64,000 nucleotides of DNA. Origin: Amycolatopsis sp. EV170708-02-1 (GTDB taxonomy: Bacteria > Actinomycetota > Actinomycetes > Mycobacteriales > Pseudonocardiaceae). Positions 1-10,249 of the stretch are shown here, piece by piece (position 1 is the stretch's first letter; each line of letters begins with the position of its first letter). The stretch spans positions 1,612,001 to 1,676,000 of the forward strand of contig NZ_CP092497.1 of the NCBI RefSeq assembly GCF_022479115.1, in the 5' to 3' direction. The position numbers were made by a program, and so were the translations under genes. Under the pieces are notes generated by a model. That model worked only from the letters and a program-made list of their open reading frames with translations. It made no database searches and was not told the DNA's origin.

Positions 1-149
1 GCTCGTGGGCCGAGGTCGCGTACCTGGGCGGCTACAGCGACCAGGCACATCTCGTCCGGGAGTTCCGGGCGTTGACCGGATACAGCCCCACCGAGGCCGG
101 GAAACCGGCGGGGCTGGTTGTTCCGCCCTGTGCGTCGGCGCTTTCGTAA
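1..149 (+). CDS. AraC-family transcriptional regulator, C-terminal end (partial)
   Basis: The reading frame enters from the left edge and stops with TAA at 147-149, leaving 48 residues (first full codon at position 3). The visible stretch AEVAYLGGYSDQAHLVREFR followed by LTGYSPTE is the classic second helix-turn-helix of AraC/XylS activators: an A-x-x-x-G-Y-x-D-Q-x-H-L-x-R-x-F-R core, then the G-x-S-P/T turn. The DNA-binding role is clear, but the ligand-binding part lies outside the window, so the regulon cannot be named. The neighbour at 179 starts 29 bases later with its own promoter-like -10 and is probably a separate unit. Confidence 0.85.
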   Translation, partial: SWAEVAYLGGYSDQAHLVREFRALTGYSPTEAGKPAGLVVPPCASALS

Positions 150-166
150 GCCTGCGACGGCGGCGG

Positions 167-178
167 TAGGTTGCGGGC
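167..178 (+). promoter_or_regulatory. Leaderless-type -10 element for the fructosamine-kinase-like gene
   Basis: TAGGTT (167-172) fits TANNNT and lies exactly 6 bases before the ATG at 179. No Shine-Dalgarno sequence can be seen. That geometry puts the transcription start on or next to the start codon, as is common in actinobacteria. The -35 is not obvious. Confidence 0.45.
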
Positions 179-1027
179 ATGACCCAGATTCCGTCGCCTG
201 CTGAGGCTGCCACGAGGATCACCGGACGCTCTGTCTCCGGGCAGAGAAGCCTCTCGGGCGGGGTGACCGAAGTGGTGCTGGACAGCGGTGACACCGTGGT
301 CGTCAAACGGGGCCACGCCCGGAACGCGACACCCGCGGAGGCCGCGGGCCTGCGATGGCTGGGCGAGGCCGGTGCCGTGCGGGTGCCCGAAGTTCGTGGC
401 CACGACGACGAGTGGCTGGTCACGGACCTCGTCGGCGGAGGACGGCCGACGCATCACGCGGCGGAGCGGCTGGGACGGGGGCTCGCGGCGCTGCACGCGG
501 CGGGCGCGCCCGCGTTCGGCGCGGCGCCGCCGGAGGGGCCTGCCGACGCGTGGATCGGCCTGGCTCCGATGAAGAACACGCCGGGCGATGACTGGCCGAG
601 GTGGTACGCCGAGTACCGGGTCCTGCCCTATGTCCGCCGCGCGGTCGACGAGGGCACGTTGACCACCGACGAGTCCGCCGTCATCGAGCGGGCCTGTGCG
701 CGGCTCCCGGAGGTGGCCGAACCTCCGGCGCGCCTGCACGGCGACCTGTGGAACGGCAATGTGCTGTGGGGACCCGTCGAAGCCTCGCTCATCGATCCGG
801 CGGCGCACGGCGGCCACCGTGAAACCGATCTCGCCATGCTGCAGTTGTTCGGCTGTCCGTTGCTCGACCGGGTGCTCGCCGCGTACCAGGAGGTCGCCCC
901 GCTCGCCGACGGCTGGACCGACCGGATCGGCGCACACCAGCTGTTCCCGCTCCTGGTCCACACCGTCCTTTTCGGACGGTCCTACGCCGCGCAGGCGGTC
1001 GCGGCGGCGAAGGCCGTCGGCCGGTAG
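179..1027 (+). CDS. Fructosamine kinase family / aminoglycoside-phosphotransferase-fold kinase
   Basis: This 282-residue cytosolic protein has the APH-like kinase fold. RLHGDLWNGNVLW (about residue 185) is the catalytic loop with the H-G-D-x-W-x-x-N signature of the fructosamine-3-kinase family, and SLIDPAAHGGHRETDLAML supplies the metal-binding D-P-A motif and the E-x-D-L tail. A VVVKRG segment near residue 42 is the expected ATP-contacting lysine. Members phosphorylate sugar-amine adducts, often as protein deglycation; the real substrate here is not shown. Length is normal for the family (about 270-300). It converges on the TetR gene, with the two stop codons one base apart. An antibiotic kinase is the alternative, but the W in the HGDLW motif favours the fructosamine type. 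Confidence 0.85.
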   Translation: MTQIPSPAEAATRITGRSVSGQRSLSGGVTEVVLDSGDTVVVKRGHARNATPAEAAGLRWLGEAGAVRVPEVRGHDDEWLVTDLVGGGRPTHHAAERLGRGLAALHAAGAPAFGAAPPEGPADAWIGLAPMKNTPGDDWPRWYAEYRVLPYVRRAVDEGTLTTDESAVIERACARLPEVAEPPARLHGDLWNGNVLWGPVEASLIDPAAHGGHRETDLAMLQLFGCPLLDRVLAAYQEVAPLADGWTDRIGAHQLFPLLVHTVLFGRSYAAQAVAAAKAVGR

Positions 1028-1028
1028 G

Positions 1029-1703
1029 TCACCGCGCGAGGCGGTCGAGCCATTCGGCGAGCATCGCGTGCTCGGCCGGGGTCAGCACGTCCCCGGGTTC
1101 CTTCTCCAGCGCGGCTTTGAGCGCGATCGCGCGGCTGGGGATGTCCGACGTCGTGTCCGCGCTGTCGGTGGTGATGGCCGCGATGACGTGCTCGCGCGCG
1201 GCGACGATCAGGTCCGGGTCGCGGTGCTCGGGCGGGCTGGCGAGGAACGAGAGGATCACGCCCATCCCGGTCGCGTGCACCAGCTGGGCGGCCTGTTCGA
1301 CCGGGACGCGCAGCCTGCCGGCCTCGGCGATGCGTCCGACGATCCGGCGGAGGATCTCGTCCGCCTCCCGGCGCGCTTCGCGGACGCGGGGCTCGCCGTA
1401 CATGAGCATGTAGAACGCGGGCTGTCGCAGCCCGAACTCGACATGCAGGTCCCAGCCTCGCCGCAGGTCGCCCACCGGGTCGTCGGTCTCGCCGAGGGCG
1501 TGCTTTCCCTCCAGATAGCTCTTGAAGCCGTACGTGGCGACGGCGTCGAGCAGGCCGTCCTTGTCGCCGAAGGTCCGGTAGAGCGTCGGCGCCTGTACTC
1601 CGGCGGCGGCGCTGACCGCACGCGTCGACAACGCCTCGCGCCCGCCCTCCCGCAGCAGCTCCGCGGCCGCGCGGATCAACCGGTCTTTCGTCGTCAACGT
1701 CAT
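1029..1703 (-). CDS. TetR/AcrR family transcriptional regulator
   Basis: This 224-residue protein has an N-terminal helix-turn-helix (residues 8-50: AAAELLREGGREALSTRAV, then PTLYRTFGDKDGLLDAV), the standard TetR signature, followed by an all-helical ligand domain. It is divergent from the SDR gene at 1796, with 92 bases between the start codons. That gap carries two copies of an 11-bp inverted repeat, so repression of the SDR and of itself is the likely role. The ligand is unknown. The start is ATG at 1703, and no longer reading is needed to complete the HTH. Confidence 0.9.
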   Translation of the reverse strand: MTLTTKDRLIRAAAELLREGGREALSTRAVSAAAGVQAPTLYRTFGDKDGLLDAVATYGFKSYLEGKHALGETDDPVGDLRRGWDLHVEFGLRQPAFYMLMYGEPRVREARREADEILRRIVGRIAEAGRLRVPVEQAAQLVHATGMGVILSFLASPPEHRDPDLIVAAREHVIAAITTDSADTTSDIPSRAIALKAALEKEPGDVLTPAEHAMLAEWLDRLAR

Positions 1704-1704
1704 G

Positions 1705-1752
1705 TATCAACGATAACACTCAGCGGGTAGCAGTGGTTCGATATCGGTGATA
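1705..1752. promoter_or_regulatory. Putative paired TetR operators TATC-N3-GATA
   Basis: Two copies of TATCNNNGATA lie in the divergent gap: TATCAACGATA at 1705-1715, directly behind the TetR start codon, and TATCGGTGATA at 1742-1752. Their centres are 37 bp apart, about 3.5 helical turns. Seen directly; the operator role is inferred from the divergent TetR/SDR layout. Confidence 0.5.
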
Positions 1753-1795
1753 CGGTGATCTCGTTACCGATGGAAACACCTGATGGGAGCTCTTC

Positions 1796-2521
1796 ATGGC
1801 ACGCGTAGCGATCGTCACCGGCGGGTCCCGGGGCATCGGCAGGGAGTCCGCCGAGCGGCTGGCGTCCGACGGGTTCGCGGTCGTCGTCGTATACGGCGGC
1901 AACAAGGACGAGGCGCAGGCCGCGGTCGACGCGATCACGGCCGCCGGAGGCCAGGCGATCGCGGCCCAGGCCGACGTCGCCGACGAGCAGGCCGTCGCGG
2001 CCGTGTTCGACACCGCGGAGAAGACCTTCGGCGGGGTCGACGTCGTGGTCCACGCGGCGGGCATCATGTACCTCGCGCCGGTGGCGGAATTGGATCTCGA
2101 TCGGCTGGACCGGTTGCACCGCACCAACATCCGCGGCACTTTCGTGGTCGATCAGCAGGCCGCGCGCCGTGTGCGCGACGGCGGCGCGATCATCAACTTC
2201 TCCACGTCGGTACTCGGCCTCGCCCTGCCGGGATACGCGGCCTATGCCGCCACGAAGGGTGCGGTCGAGGCCGTCACCCTGGTCCTCGCCCGCGAACTGC
2301 GCGGCCGCGACATCACCGTGAACGCGGTCGCCCCCGGCCCGACCGCCACGGCGTTGTTCCTCGACGGCAAGGACGAGGCGACCATCGCGAGCATGGCGGC
2401 ACAGCCCCCGCTCGAACGCCTCGGCACCCCGTCCGACATCGCCGAGGTCGTCTCGTTCCTCGCCGGTCCGGCGCGGTGGGTCAACGGGCAGGTCCTTCGC
2501 GCCAACGGCGGCATCGTCTGA
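1796..2521 (+). CDS. Short-chain dehydrogenase/reductase (SDR), 3-oxoacyl-ACP reductase type
   Basis: This 241-residue Rossmann-fold oxidoreductase has the TGGSRGIG cofactor motif (residues 8-15), HAAGI in the NNAG position, the catalytic Ser in IINFSTS, and YAAYAATKGA containing the Y-x-x-x-K pair. The C-terminal W-V-N-G-Q-V-L-R-A-N-G-G-I-V is typical of the classical FabG-like group. An Arg after the glycine motif suggests NADPH. Substrate is not deducible. GGGAG sits 6 bases before the ATG at 1796. The divergent TetR gene probably controls it in response to a small molecule. Confidence 0.9.
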   Translation: MARVAIVTGGSRGIGRESAERLASDGFAVVVVYGGNKDEAQAAVDAITAAGGQAIAAQADVADEQAVAAVFDTAEKTFGGVDVVVHAAGIMYLAPVAELDLDRLDRLHRTNIRGTFVVDQQAARRVRDGGAIINFSTSVLGLALPGYAAYAATKGAVEAVTLVLARELRGRDITVNAVAPGPTATALFLDGKDEATIASMAAQPPLERLGTPSDIAEVVSFLAGPARWVNGQVLRANGGIV

Positions 2522-2526
2522 CGCTT

Positions 2527-2568
2527 CGTAAGTGGTAAGGACGGTTAGAACCGTCCTTACCACTCACG
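2527..2568. repeat. Palindromic repeat family A, copy 1 (terminator-like)
   Basis: AGTGGTAAGGACGGTT (2531-2546) is followed by a 2-base loop AG and its exact complement (2549-2564); the flanks CGTA/CACG extend the pairing with one mismatch. The element lies between convergent genes, 9 bases after the SDR stop. The stop codon and last codons of the minus-strand gene at 2557 are inside it. Related copies are at 26752, 47824 and 60580. Confidence 0.85.
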
Positions 2569-3048
2569 AGGCTCGGTGTCGTCCACCCCGATCCCGCGAA
2601 GGTCGTCGGAGGTGAAGACAGCGTCCGCCCGCTCGCCGAGCAGGATGCCGAGCACCAGTTCCATCGTGTCGACGTAGGACTCCCACAACCTGTCCCGCAG
2701 GTCGTTGCTCCGGCTCATCGACGCGAGCACAGGTCCGTCCTGTCCGGCCCGCTCCAGGACCTTGACGAGCAAACCGCCTTCGAGGAAGCCCGATTCCTTC
2801 ACTTCCAGATGCTTCCGGGCGGCGCTGGTGAACAGCATGAACAAGACCGAGCCGTCGGTCCTGCCGGAGATGCCGTCCCGGGTCAGTTCGAGACCGAAGA
2901 GGGACTCCAGCCCCTTGAGCAGTCGTTCCCGATAAGCCTTGAGGGCGTCGTTGAACTCGCACACGTCGTCGCTGAACCCGTGCGAGTACTCAGGCTGGGC
3001 CGCGAGGTACGCGAGAGCGAACGCACGGCGGTCATAGCGCTTGGTCAT
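2557..3048 (-). CDS. Hypothetical protein (163 aa)
   Basis: I do not recognise a family. The 163-residue soluble protein is acidic and largely helical, with no signal peptide or membrane segment. It starts at ATG 3048. TACCGT (TANNNT) lies 6 bases upstream with no Shine-Dalgarno, suggesting a leaderless transcript. The C-terminal Pro-Arg-Glu-Trp and the stop codon are encoded by the arm of palindromic repeat copy 1, so the natural end of this gene may have been replaced or extended by the repeat. Codon use looks normal and long aromatic/charged patches (such as FSDDVCEFNDALKAYRERLL) argue for a real protein. Confidence 0.7.
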   Translation of the reverse strand: MTKRYDRRAFALAYLAAQPEYSHGFSDDVCEFNDALKAYRERLLKGLESLFGLELTRDGISGRTDGSVLFMLFTSAARKHLEVKESGFLEGGLLVKVLERAGQDGPVLASMSRSNDLRDRLWESYVDTMELVLGILLGERADAVFTSDDLRGIGVDDTEPREW

Positions 3049-3123
3049 GGGCGAACGGTAGTGAAGAAGAGGGCGGGCCCGCCAACGAGATACGAGCCCG
3101 CCCGATCCTTTGTGGACAGAAGA

Positions 3124-3387
3124 TCAGACGACGGTGCCTTCGGCGTCGTCGTCCGAGTCGGTCTCCTCGATCTTCCACTTCAGCTGGAACTCGACCTCTT
3201 CCTCGCCGTCGCCGCGTTCGTGCTCGATCGAGAACTGCGCGCGGGCGGGGACGCGGAACCGTTCCCCGGCGATCTGGATGCGGAACGAGGTCTCGGACTC
3301 GAGCGCGTCGGCGAGCCTGCGCAGTTTCGCGACGACGTCGGCGGTGGAGTAGACGCGTTCGACGTCTCGGGGAGCGGTTCCGGTCAC
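3124..3387 (-). CDS. Amphi-Trp domain protein
   Basis: A small acidic protein of 87 residues. The segment VYSTADVVAKLRRLADALES followed by FRIQIAGERFRVPARAQFSIEHERG and EVEFQLKWKI matches the amphi-Trp domain pattern: an N-terminal helix, then beta strands ending in a Trp-containing strand. Function in the family is not established. I place the start at GTG 3387 because GGAGG lies 5 bases upstream (3393-3397); a longer TTG reading from 3450 has no ribosome site and adds a non-domain tail. The acidic end E-E-T-D-S-D-D-D-A-E may be disordered. Confidence 0.7.
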   Translation of the reverse strand: MTGTAPRDVERVYSTADVVAKLRRLADALESETSFRIQIAGERFRVPARAQFSIEHERGDGEEEVEFQLKWKIEETDSDDDAEGTVV

Positions 3388-3468
3388 GGTTTCCTCCAGA
3401 GGTACGACACCCCGGCCGGGTGTCCTGGCGTCATTCAATCGGGTGATCAACGGGAGCCGCGGGCGGGG

Positions 3469-4065
3469 TCACAGTGACCTGGCCAGGCGGAAGCCGACGT
3501 CGTCGACGCGGAAGGTCGGGTGACTGCGGCGCCGCACCGAGACCCGGCAGCTCCACTGCTCGTCGAACCAGCCCCCGCCCTTCAGGACCCGGTACTCGCC
3601 GTACACCTCGGCGTCGTAGACGTCCCAGCACCACTCCCAGACGTTGCCGAGCATGTCGTGCAGGCCCCACGCGTTGGGCGCCTTCCCGCCGACGTCGTGC
3701 ACGGACTCCGCCGAGTTCCCGCGATACCAGGCGATCTCGTCGAGCGGTCCGTAGCGGGGACCGGTCGTGCCGGCGCGGCAGGCGTGTTCCCATTCCGCCT
3801 CGGTGGGCAGCCGGTAGCCGTTCGCGGACCGGTCCCAGGTCGAGGAAGCCGGCTCGTAGGCGGGATTCAGGCCCTCGCGTTCGGACAACGTGTTGCAGAA
3901 CAGAAGGGCGTCCTGCCAGGAGACGTCGACGAGGGGAAGCCGGCCTGTCTCCCGGGTGACCGGGACCGGGGCGAGCCGGAAGGACGCGACATCGACGGTC
4001 CAGCTCCGCTGGGTCCGCCGGTCCGCCAGCGTCGCCCGGCCCGCCGGGACGGTGATCATCTCCAT
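3469..4065 (-). CDS. Formylglycine-generating-enzyme (SUMF1/FGE-sulfatase) domain protein
   Basis: This protein of about 198 residues has the FGE fold signatures PVTRETGRLPLVDVSWQDAL, GYRLPTEAEWEHACRAG, NAWGLHDMLGNVWEWCWD and a final LKGGGWFD ending in VGFRLAR. True FGEs use two cysteines in the G-G-S-x-x-C-x-x-x-x-C region. Here the first position is Asp and only the second Cys (in WSCR) remains, so classical sulfatase activation is doubtful. FGE-like proteins without the pair occur in other reactions and as binding modules. ATG 4065 lies 2 bases after the stop of the exporter gene upstream (an ATG at 4086 overlaps it), so the two are translationally coupled. Confidence 0.8.
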   Translation of the reverse strand: MEMITVPAGRATLADRRTQRSWTVDVASFRLAPVPVTRETGRLPLVDVSWQDALLFCNTLSEREGLNPAYEPASSTWDRSANGYRLPTEAEWEHACRAGTTGPRYGPLDEIAWYRGNSAESVHDVGGKAPNAWGLHDMLGNVWEWCWDVYDAEVYGEYRVLKGGGWFDEQWSCRVSVRRRSHPTFRVDDVGFRLARSL

Positions 4066-4067
4066 GG

Positions 4068-5213
4068 TCAGGCCGATGTTACCCATCCCCGCCGCAGCAC
4101 GAGCGGAAGCGCGGCGACGGCGACCGCCGCGCTGATCCAGACGGCGTCCCGGTAGTCACCGGTCGCCTCCGTGACGAACCCCGCGAGCACCGGACCCACG
4201 AATGCCCCGACGTTGAACGCGACCGTCGCGAACGAACCGCCCAGGGCCGGGGCGCCGGGAGCCACGTGTATGACCCGCGCGATGAGGGCGGAACCGCAGC
4301 CGAACGACAGTCCACCTTGGACGGTCGCGAGGACGAACAACGCGATCGGCTGCGTGCCGGTCGCGGCCAGCGCCGCCCAGCCGACCGGCAGGGCGCACAA
4401 CGCGAAGACCAGACCGCGCCGGAGTTCGCCGTTCCCCTTGCGGCCCGCCACCGTGACACCGAGGAACGCGCCGACACCGAACGCGGCCAGCAGACCGGAA
4501 ACCGCTTCGGCGGGAAGGTGGGCGACGTCCGTCGCGATGATGGCGAGAAAGGCGAACGTCGTGAAGGTCGCGCCGTTGACCAACGCGCCGAGGAGCATCG
4601 CGTGCCGCACGGGTGGTGATTTCAGTTCGCGCAGTTCGCGCCCGATCGAGACTTCGGGCGGGCTCGCCGCGTCGGCCGGTGCCGAACGGAACACCAGTAT
4701 CAGTGCGGGAAGGCAGAGCGCGGCGACCGCCCAGAACGCGGAACGCCAGCCCGCGAGATCACCCAGTACGGCGCCCGCGGGCACTCCGGCGACACAGGAC
4801 AGCGTGATGCCCGCCAACAGGATCCCGGTCGCCCGCGCCTGTTTCCCTTGTGGTGCGAGGGCGACCGCGACCGGCATCGCCACGGCGAGGAATCCGGCGT
4901 TGACCACCGCCGCGACGACCCGGGTGCCGAACAACAGCGGGAAGCTCGTCGTGACGGCGCCGATGACGTGCACGACGACGAAGGCGGTCAGGAACCCGGC
5001 CAACGCTCGGCGCCGAGGCCAGCGCGCGCTGAGCAGGGCCATCGCGGGAGCGCCGACGATCATTCCGACGGCGTAGGCGGACGTCAGCGCGGCGGCCGCG
5101 CCCACCGGGACGGACAGCTCACCGGCGATCCCCGGCACGAGACCGGAGGCCATGAATTCCGAGGTGCCTTGCGCGAAAACGGCAAGGCCGAGGACATAGA
5201 CGAACAGGGGCAA
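4068..5213 (-). CDS. MFS exporter of the Cml/Cmx chloramphenicol-efflux type
   Basis: A 12-TM major facilitator, about 381 residues. The opening PLFVYVLGLAVFAQGTSEFM is the hallmark start of the CmlR/Cmx-like exporters, with a cytoplasmic R-W-P-R-R-R-A loop between TM2 and TM3. I choose TTG 5213 rather than the longer reading because the family begins exactly at this motif, and GGGAG lies 7 bases upstream. The likely role is export of chloramphenicol or another hydrophobic compound; the substrate is inferred from the family only. The gene sits behind a possible leader peptide and hairpins (5295-5406) and is coupled to the FGE-like gene. Confidence 0.8.
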   Translation of the reverse strand: MPLFVYVLGLAVFAQGTSEFMASGLVPGIAGELSVPVGAAAALTSAYAVGMIVGAPAMALLSARWPRRRALAGFLTAFVVVHVIGAVTTSFPLLFGTRVVAAVVNAGFLAVAMPVAVALAPQGKQARATGILLAGITLSCVAGVPAGAVLGDLAGWRSAFWAVAALCLPALILVFRSAPADAASPPEVSIGRELRELKSPPVRHAMLLGALVNGATFTTFAFLAIIATDVAHLPAEAVSGLLAAFGVGAFLGVTVAGRKGNGELRRGLVFALCALPVGWAALAATGTQPIALFVLATVQGGLSFGCGSALIARVIHVAPGAPALGGSFATVAFNVGAFVGPVLAGFVTEATGDYRDAVWISAAVAVAALPLVLRRGWVTSA

Positions 5214-5294
5214 CGGACGACTCCCAAGAAGAAAGTGAACAGGAGGAGCCGTGCGCTGGACAGGAGAGAACCCGGCCGGACGCACGGAACAGTG

Positions 5295-5406
5295 CTCCGG
5301 TCACCGGGAGGCGAGAGGACCTAACGGCAGGACACGACGACTCGCCGCCGGATGACCGGCGGCGGGGTTCTGTCCGACTCGGGGCTCGTCACGAGAGCGC
5401 ACACTA
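5295..5406 (-). promoter_or_regulatory. Possible attenuator leader: short leader ORF plus hairpins upstream of the exporter
   Basis: On the minus strand TAGTGT (5406-5401) lies 8 bases before a GTG (5392-5390) that opens a 23-codon ORF ending at TAG (5323-5321). The ORF contains a perfect 9-bp hairpin (CGCCGCCGG/CCGGCGGCG, 5343-5364, 4-base loop). A second, bulged hairpin lies just past its stop (5295-5310), about 80 bases before the exporter start. Drug-exporter genes of this family are often controlled by ribosome stalling on a leader peptide. The layout fits; the mechanism is inferred. Confidence 0.4.
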
Positions 5407-5589
5407 CACAGACGCCGCGCGACCGGTCCAACGGGTATTGCCGCCCACCGAAGAAAACGACGCCCGTTCCGCGCACCGGAACGCTTTCGTTGCCCACTCG
5501 AAAAAACCCGAGTAATGCGCTCTGACCTGCGGTTTTCGTGATTGTTTCGGTACTGGGAACCGAACTCGGATTCGGTTAACCTCGACTTC

Positions 5590-6669
5590 ATGATTCCCAC
5601 GGTCGTCTGGGGTACCGGCAACATCGGCCGTGCCTCCATCCGGGCCGTCGACGCGCATCCGGCGCTGGAACTCACCGGAGTGGTCGTGCACGATCCCGCG
5701 AAGGTCGGCCGCGACGCGGCCGCGCTCGCGGGGATCGACGACGAACTGGGCGTGGCGGCGACCGATGACATCGAAGCGGTTCTGGCGGCGGGTCCACGGG
5801 CGGTGGTGTACGCGGCGTCCGGTGACATCCGGCCCGCCGAAGCGCTGGCCGACATCGTCCGCGCGGTCCGGGCCGGGGCGGTGGTGGTGACGCCCGCGCT
5901 CTACGCGCTGTACGACCAGCGCAACGCGCCGGACGAACTGCGTGAGCCGGTGCTCGCGGCGATCGCGGAGGGTGGCGGTTCGCTGTTCGTCTCCGGGGTG
6001 GATCCGGGATGGGGCAACGACATCCTGCCGTTGCTGATCAGCGGGCTCGGCACCACCGTGGACGCGGTCCGCTGCCAGGAGATCTTCGACTACACCACCT
6101 ACGACCAGCCTGATTCCGTCCGCTATCTGGTCGGGATGGGGCAGCCGATGGACTATCAGCCGCCGATGCTGGCCCCGTCGGTACCCACGATGGTGTGGGG
6201 CGGCCAGGTACGGCTCATCGCCCGCGGTCTCGGCGTCGAACTGGACGAGATCCGCGAGACACTGGACCGTCGCCCGCTGGAGGAGACCGTGACCACGCGG
6301 GCGATGGGCGAGTTCGAAGCGGGGACGCAGGGCGCCGTCCGGTTCGAAGTGCAGGGGATCGTGGACGGCGAACCCCGTATCGTCATCGAGCACGTCACCC
6401 GGATCCACGCCTCGTGCGCGCCGGACTGGCCGATGCCGCCCAGCGGCGACGGGGCGCACAAGGTGATCATCGAAGGCCGTCCCAGGATCGAGGTCTCGGT
6501 CGAGGCCACCGACGAGGGCGAGAACCGGTCGGCCGGCGGCAATGCGACCGCGGTCGGCAGGCTGGTCGGCGCCATCGACTGGCTCGTCGACGCGAAACCA
6601 GGTCTCTACGACGCACTCGACGTCCCGTTGCGACCGGCCACCGGCAAGCTCGGAAGGAGCGCGCGATGA
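5590..6669 (+). CDS. DapB-like NAD(P)-binding dehydrogenase (amine dehydrogenase/reductase family)
   Basis: 359 residues. VVWGTGNIGRASIRAV at the N terminus is the Rossmann G-x-G-x-x-G dinucleotide site, and the rest follows the dihydrodipicolinate-reductase-like family (VYAASGDIR, the VSGVDPGWGNDILPLL core, E-I-F-D-Y-T-T-Y). Relatives include 2,4-diaminopentanoate dehydrogenase and many uncharacterised actinobacterial enzymes; the substrate is unknown. The start is ATG 5590. TAACCT lies 7 bases upstream without a Shine-Dalgarno, so the mRNA is probably leaderless. It overlaps the following CMD-family gene by ATGA, forming a two-gene operon. Confidence 0.8.
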   Translation: MIPTVVWGTGNIGRASIRAVDAHPALELTGVVVHDPAKVGRDAAALAGIDDELGVAATDDIEAVLAAGPRAVVYAASGDIRPAEALADIVRAVRAGAVVVTPALYALYDQRNAPDELREPVLAAIAEGGGSLFVSGVDPGWGNDILPLLISGLGTTVDAVRCQEIFDYTTYDQPDSVRYLVGMGQPMDYQPPMLAPSVPTMVWGGQVRLIARGLGVELDEIRETLDRRPLEETVTTRAMGEFEAGTQGAVRFEVQGIVDGEPRIVIEHVTRIHASCAPDWPMPPSGDGAHKVIIEGRPRIEVSVEATDEGENRSAGGNATAVGRLVGAIDWLVDAKPGLYDALDVPLRPATGKLGRSAR

Positions 6670-7145
6670 ACATCGACATTCCCGAGGGCAAGGACCCGAT
6701 CGGCTACGTCTGGGGCGAGATGGTGCCCGGGATCGGTGTCGCGGCATCGAATCTCTCGCTCGCGGTGTACTCGCACACCACGCTGGGGCTGCGCGAGTTC
6801 GAGGCGGCCCGGCTGCGGATCGCGCAGATCAACGGCTGCGTCTTCTGCCTGGACTGGCGGACCGAACGCGACGGGGTGAAGGTCGAGGAGGAGTTCGCCG
6901 ACGCGGTGACCGAGTGGCGCACCACGGACGCGTTCGACGAGCGGACCAGGCTGGCGGCCGAGTACGCCGAACGCTACGCGCTCGACCACCACGGTATCGA
7001 CGACGAGTTCTGGAAGCGGATGGCCGAGCACTACAGCCAGAAGGAGATCGTCGAACTGAGCATGAGCATCGGGTCCTGGCTCGCCTTCGGACGGCTGAAC
7101 CACGTTTTGGGCATCGACACCGTTTGCGTTCTTCCGAAACTTTGA
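6666..7145 (+). CDS. Carboxymuconolactone decarboxylase / AhpD-like protein
   Basis: 159 residues. The core RLRIAQINGCVFCLDWR carries the redox C-x-x-C of the AhpD/CMD fold, with the usual helical surroundings (LREFEAARLR; KEIVELSMSIGSWLAFGRLNHVLGI). Such proteins act as alkylhydroperoxidases or as partners of dehydrogenases. ATG 6666 overlaps the stop of the upstream dehydrogenase, with a GGAAGGAG ribosome site about 9 bases before it, so the two proteins are made together. A perfect hairpin follows at 7147. Confidence 0.85.
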   Translation: MNIDIPEGKDPIGYVWGEMVPGIGVAASNLSLAVYSHTTLGLREFEAARLRIAQINGCVFCLDWRTERDGVKVEEEFADAVTEWRTTDAFDERTRLAAEYAERYALDHHGIDDEFWKRMAEHYSQKEIVELSMSIGSWLAFGRLNHVLGIDTVCVLPKL

Positions 7146-7146
7146 A

Positions 7147-7178
7147 CAATAGGCCGGGGTGGCGGCCCCGGCCTATTG
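7147..7178. terminator. Bidirectional hairpin terminator
   Basis: Perfect 13-bp stem (CAATAGGCCGGGG pairing with 7166-7178) and a 6-base loop, centred between convergent genes ending at 7145 (+) and 7189 (-). Confidence 0.8.
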
Positions 7179-7188
7179 TGGATCGTCG

Positions 7189-9254
<2,066 letters not shown>

Positions 9255-9269
<15 letters not shown>

Positions 9270-10244
9270 CCCGTTGGCGCACAAGGTGTCACCGAGCGCC
9301 GAGCGCGCGTAGAAGACCTCCCGGCCGGTGCGATGCCGGGTGATCAGGCCGTTGTCGTGCAAGACCTTCAGATGCTGGCTGACCGCACCGGGCGCCATCG
9401 ACAGCCGTCGGCCCAGCGCGGTCGTCGTCACGCTGTCGGACAGGGCCACGAGGACGCGGGCCCGGGTCCGGCCGATCAAGGCGTCGAGAGCGCCGGTGGT
9501 CGGGACGACGTCGCGCGCCCACACGGTGGCGACCCCGGGAGCGGGGTAGACGAGGTTCGGCTGATACGGCTCGGCCATCACCGCGGTGTCGGGCCAGTGG
9601 AAGACGCTGGGGATCAGGATCAGGCCGTCCCCGCCGAGCGGCCCGCGGCGCTGCCACGCGCGGGTGCGCACCTTCAGCCGCCCGTCGTCCCAGGAGATGT
9701 TCGGATGCAGATCGTTGAACAGCGCTCCCGCCCCGTCACGGGCCAGCTGGCGTGAGCGGCGGAGGATCTCCGCTTCGAACAGGCCGCGGATCTGCGGCCA
9801 GAACCTGGCCAGCGCCGTGTCCCAGTAGAGCCGGAGTTCCTCGGCCGCCCGCGCGATCCCGGCGGCGGGGTCGGCGAGGAACCGCTGCACGACGTCGCTC
9901 GCCGCGGCGGGGACCCGGGAGGCCTCCGCGACGGCTTCGCCGAGATCGGCGCGGGTGATCTGGTCGAGCTCGGTGTCGATGTCGGGCACCGGGCTGGCCG
10001 GTGGCGGGGTCAGGAAATCCGCGAAGTAGGCGCCGAGCGGGACCAGCGCGAAGAGCAGGCGCAGGTCGAGTTCGCGCAGAAGCGGCCGGACGGCGTGGAT
10101 CCACGGCAGGTGTACCGCGTGCCGACCGGGATCCTGGAGCAACCGCAGGCTCGCGATCGCCTCGGAAGCGGGGGAGAACGCGAAGCGCAGCCGGGCGAGG
10201 TCGCTGGAGGTGAAGTCGAACTCCGCCCACGAGGATTCAGGCAC
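9255..10244 (-). CDS. ArsR-type winged-helix regulator with N-terminal DUF5937-like domain
   Basis: 329 residues. The C-terminal 85 residues hold an ArsR winged helix (IGRTRARVLVALSDSVTTTALGRRLSMAPGAVSQHLKVLHDNGLITRHRTGREVFYA). The N-terminal 230 residues resemble DUF5937 (FSPASEAIASLRLL, HAVHLPWIHAVRPLL, FLTPPP). A paralogue with the same layout is at 38604. It diverges from an MFS transporter with an AAACGTTT palindrome between the two starts, so it likely represses that transporter operon. Start GTG 10244. The 3' end overlaps the S4 gene by 15 bases. Confidence 0.85.
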
Positions 10245-10249
10245 AACTG

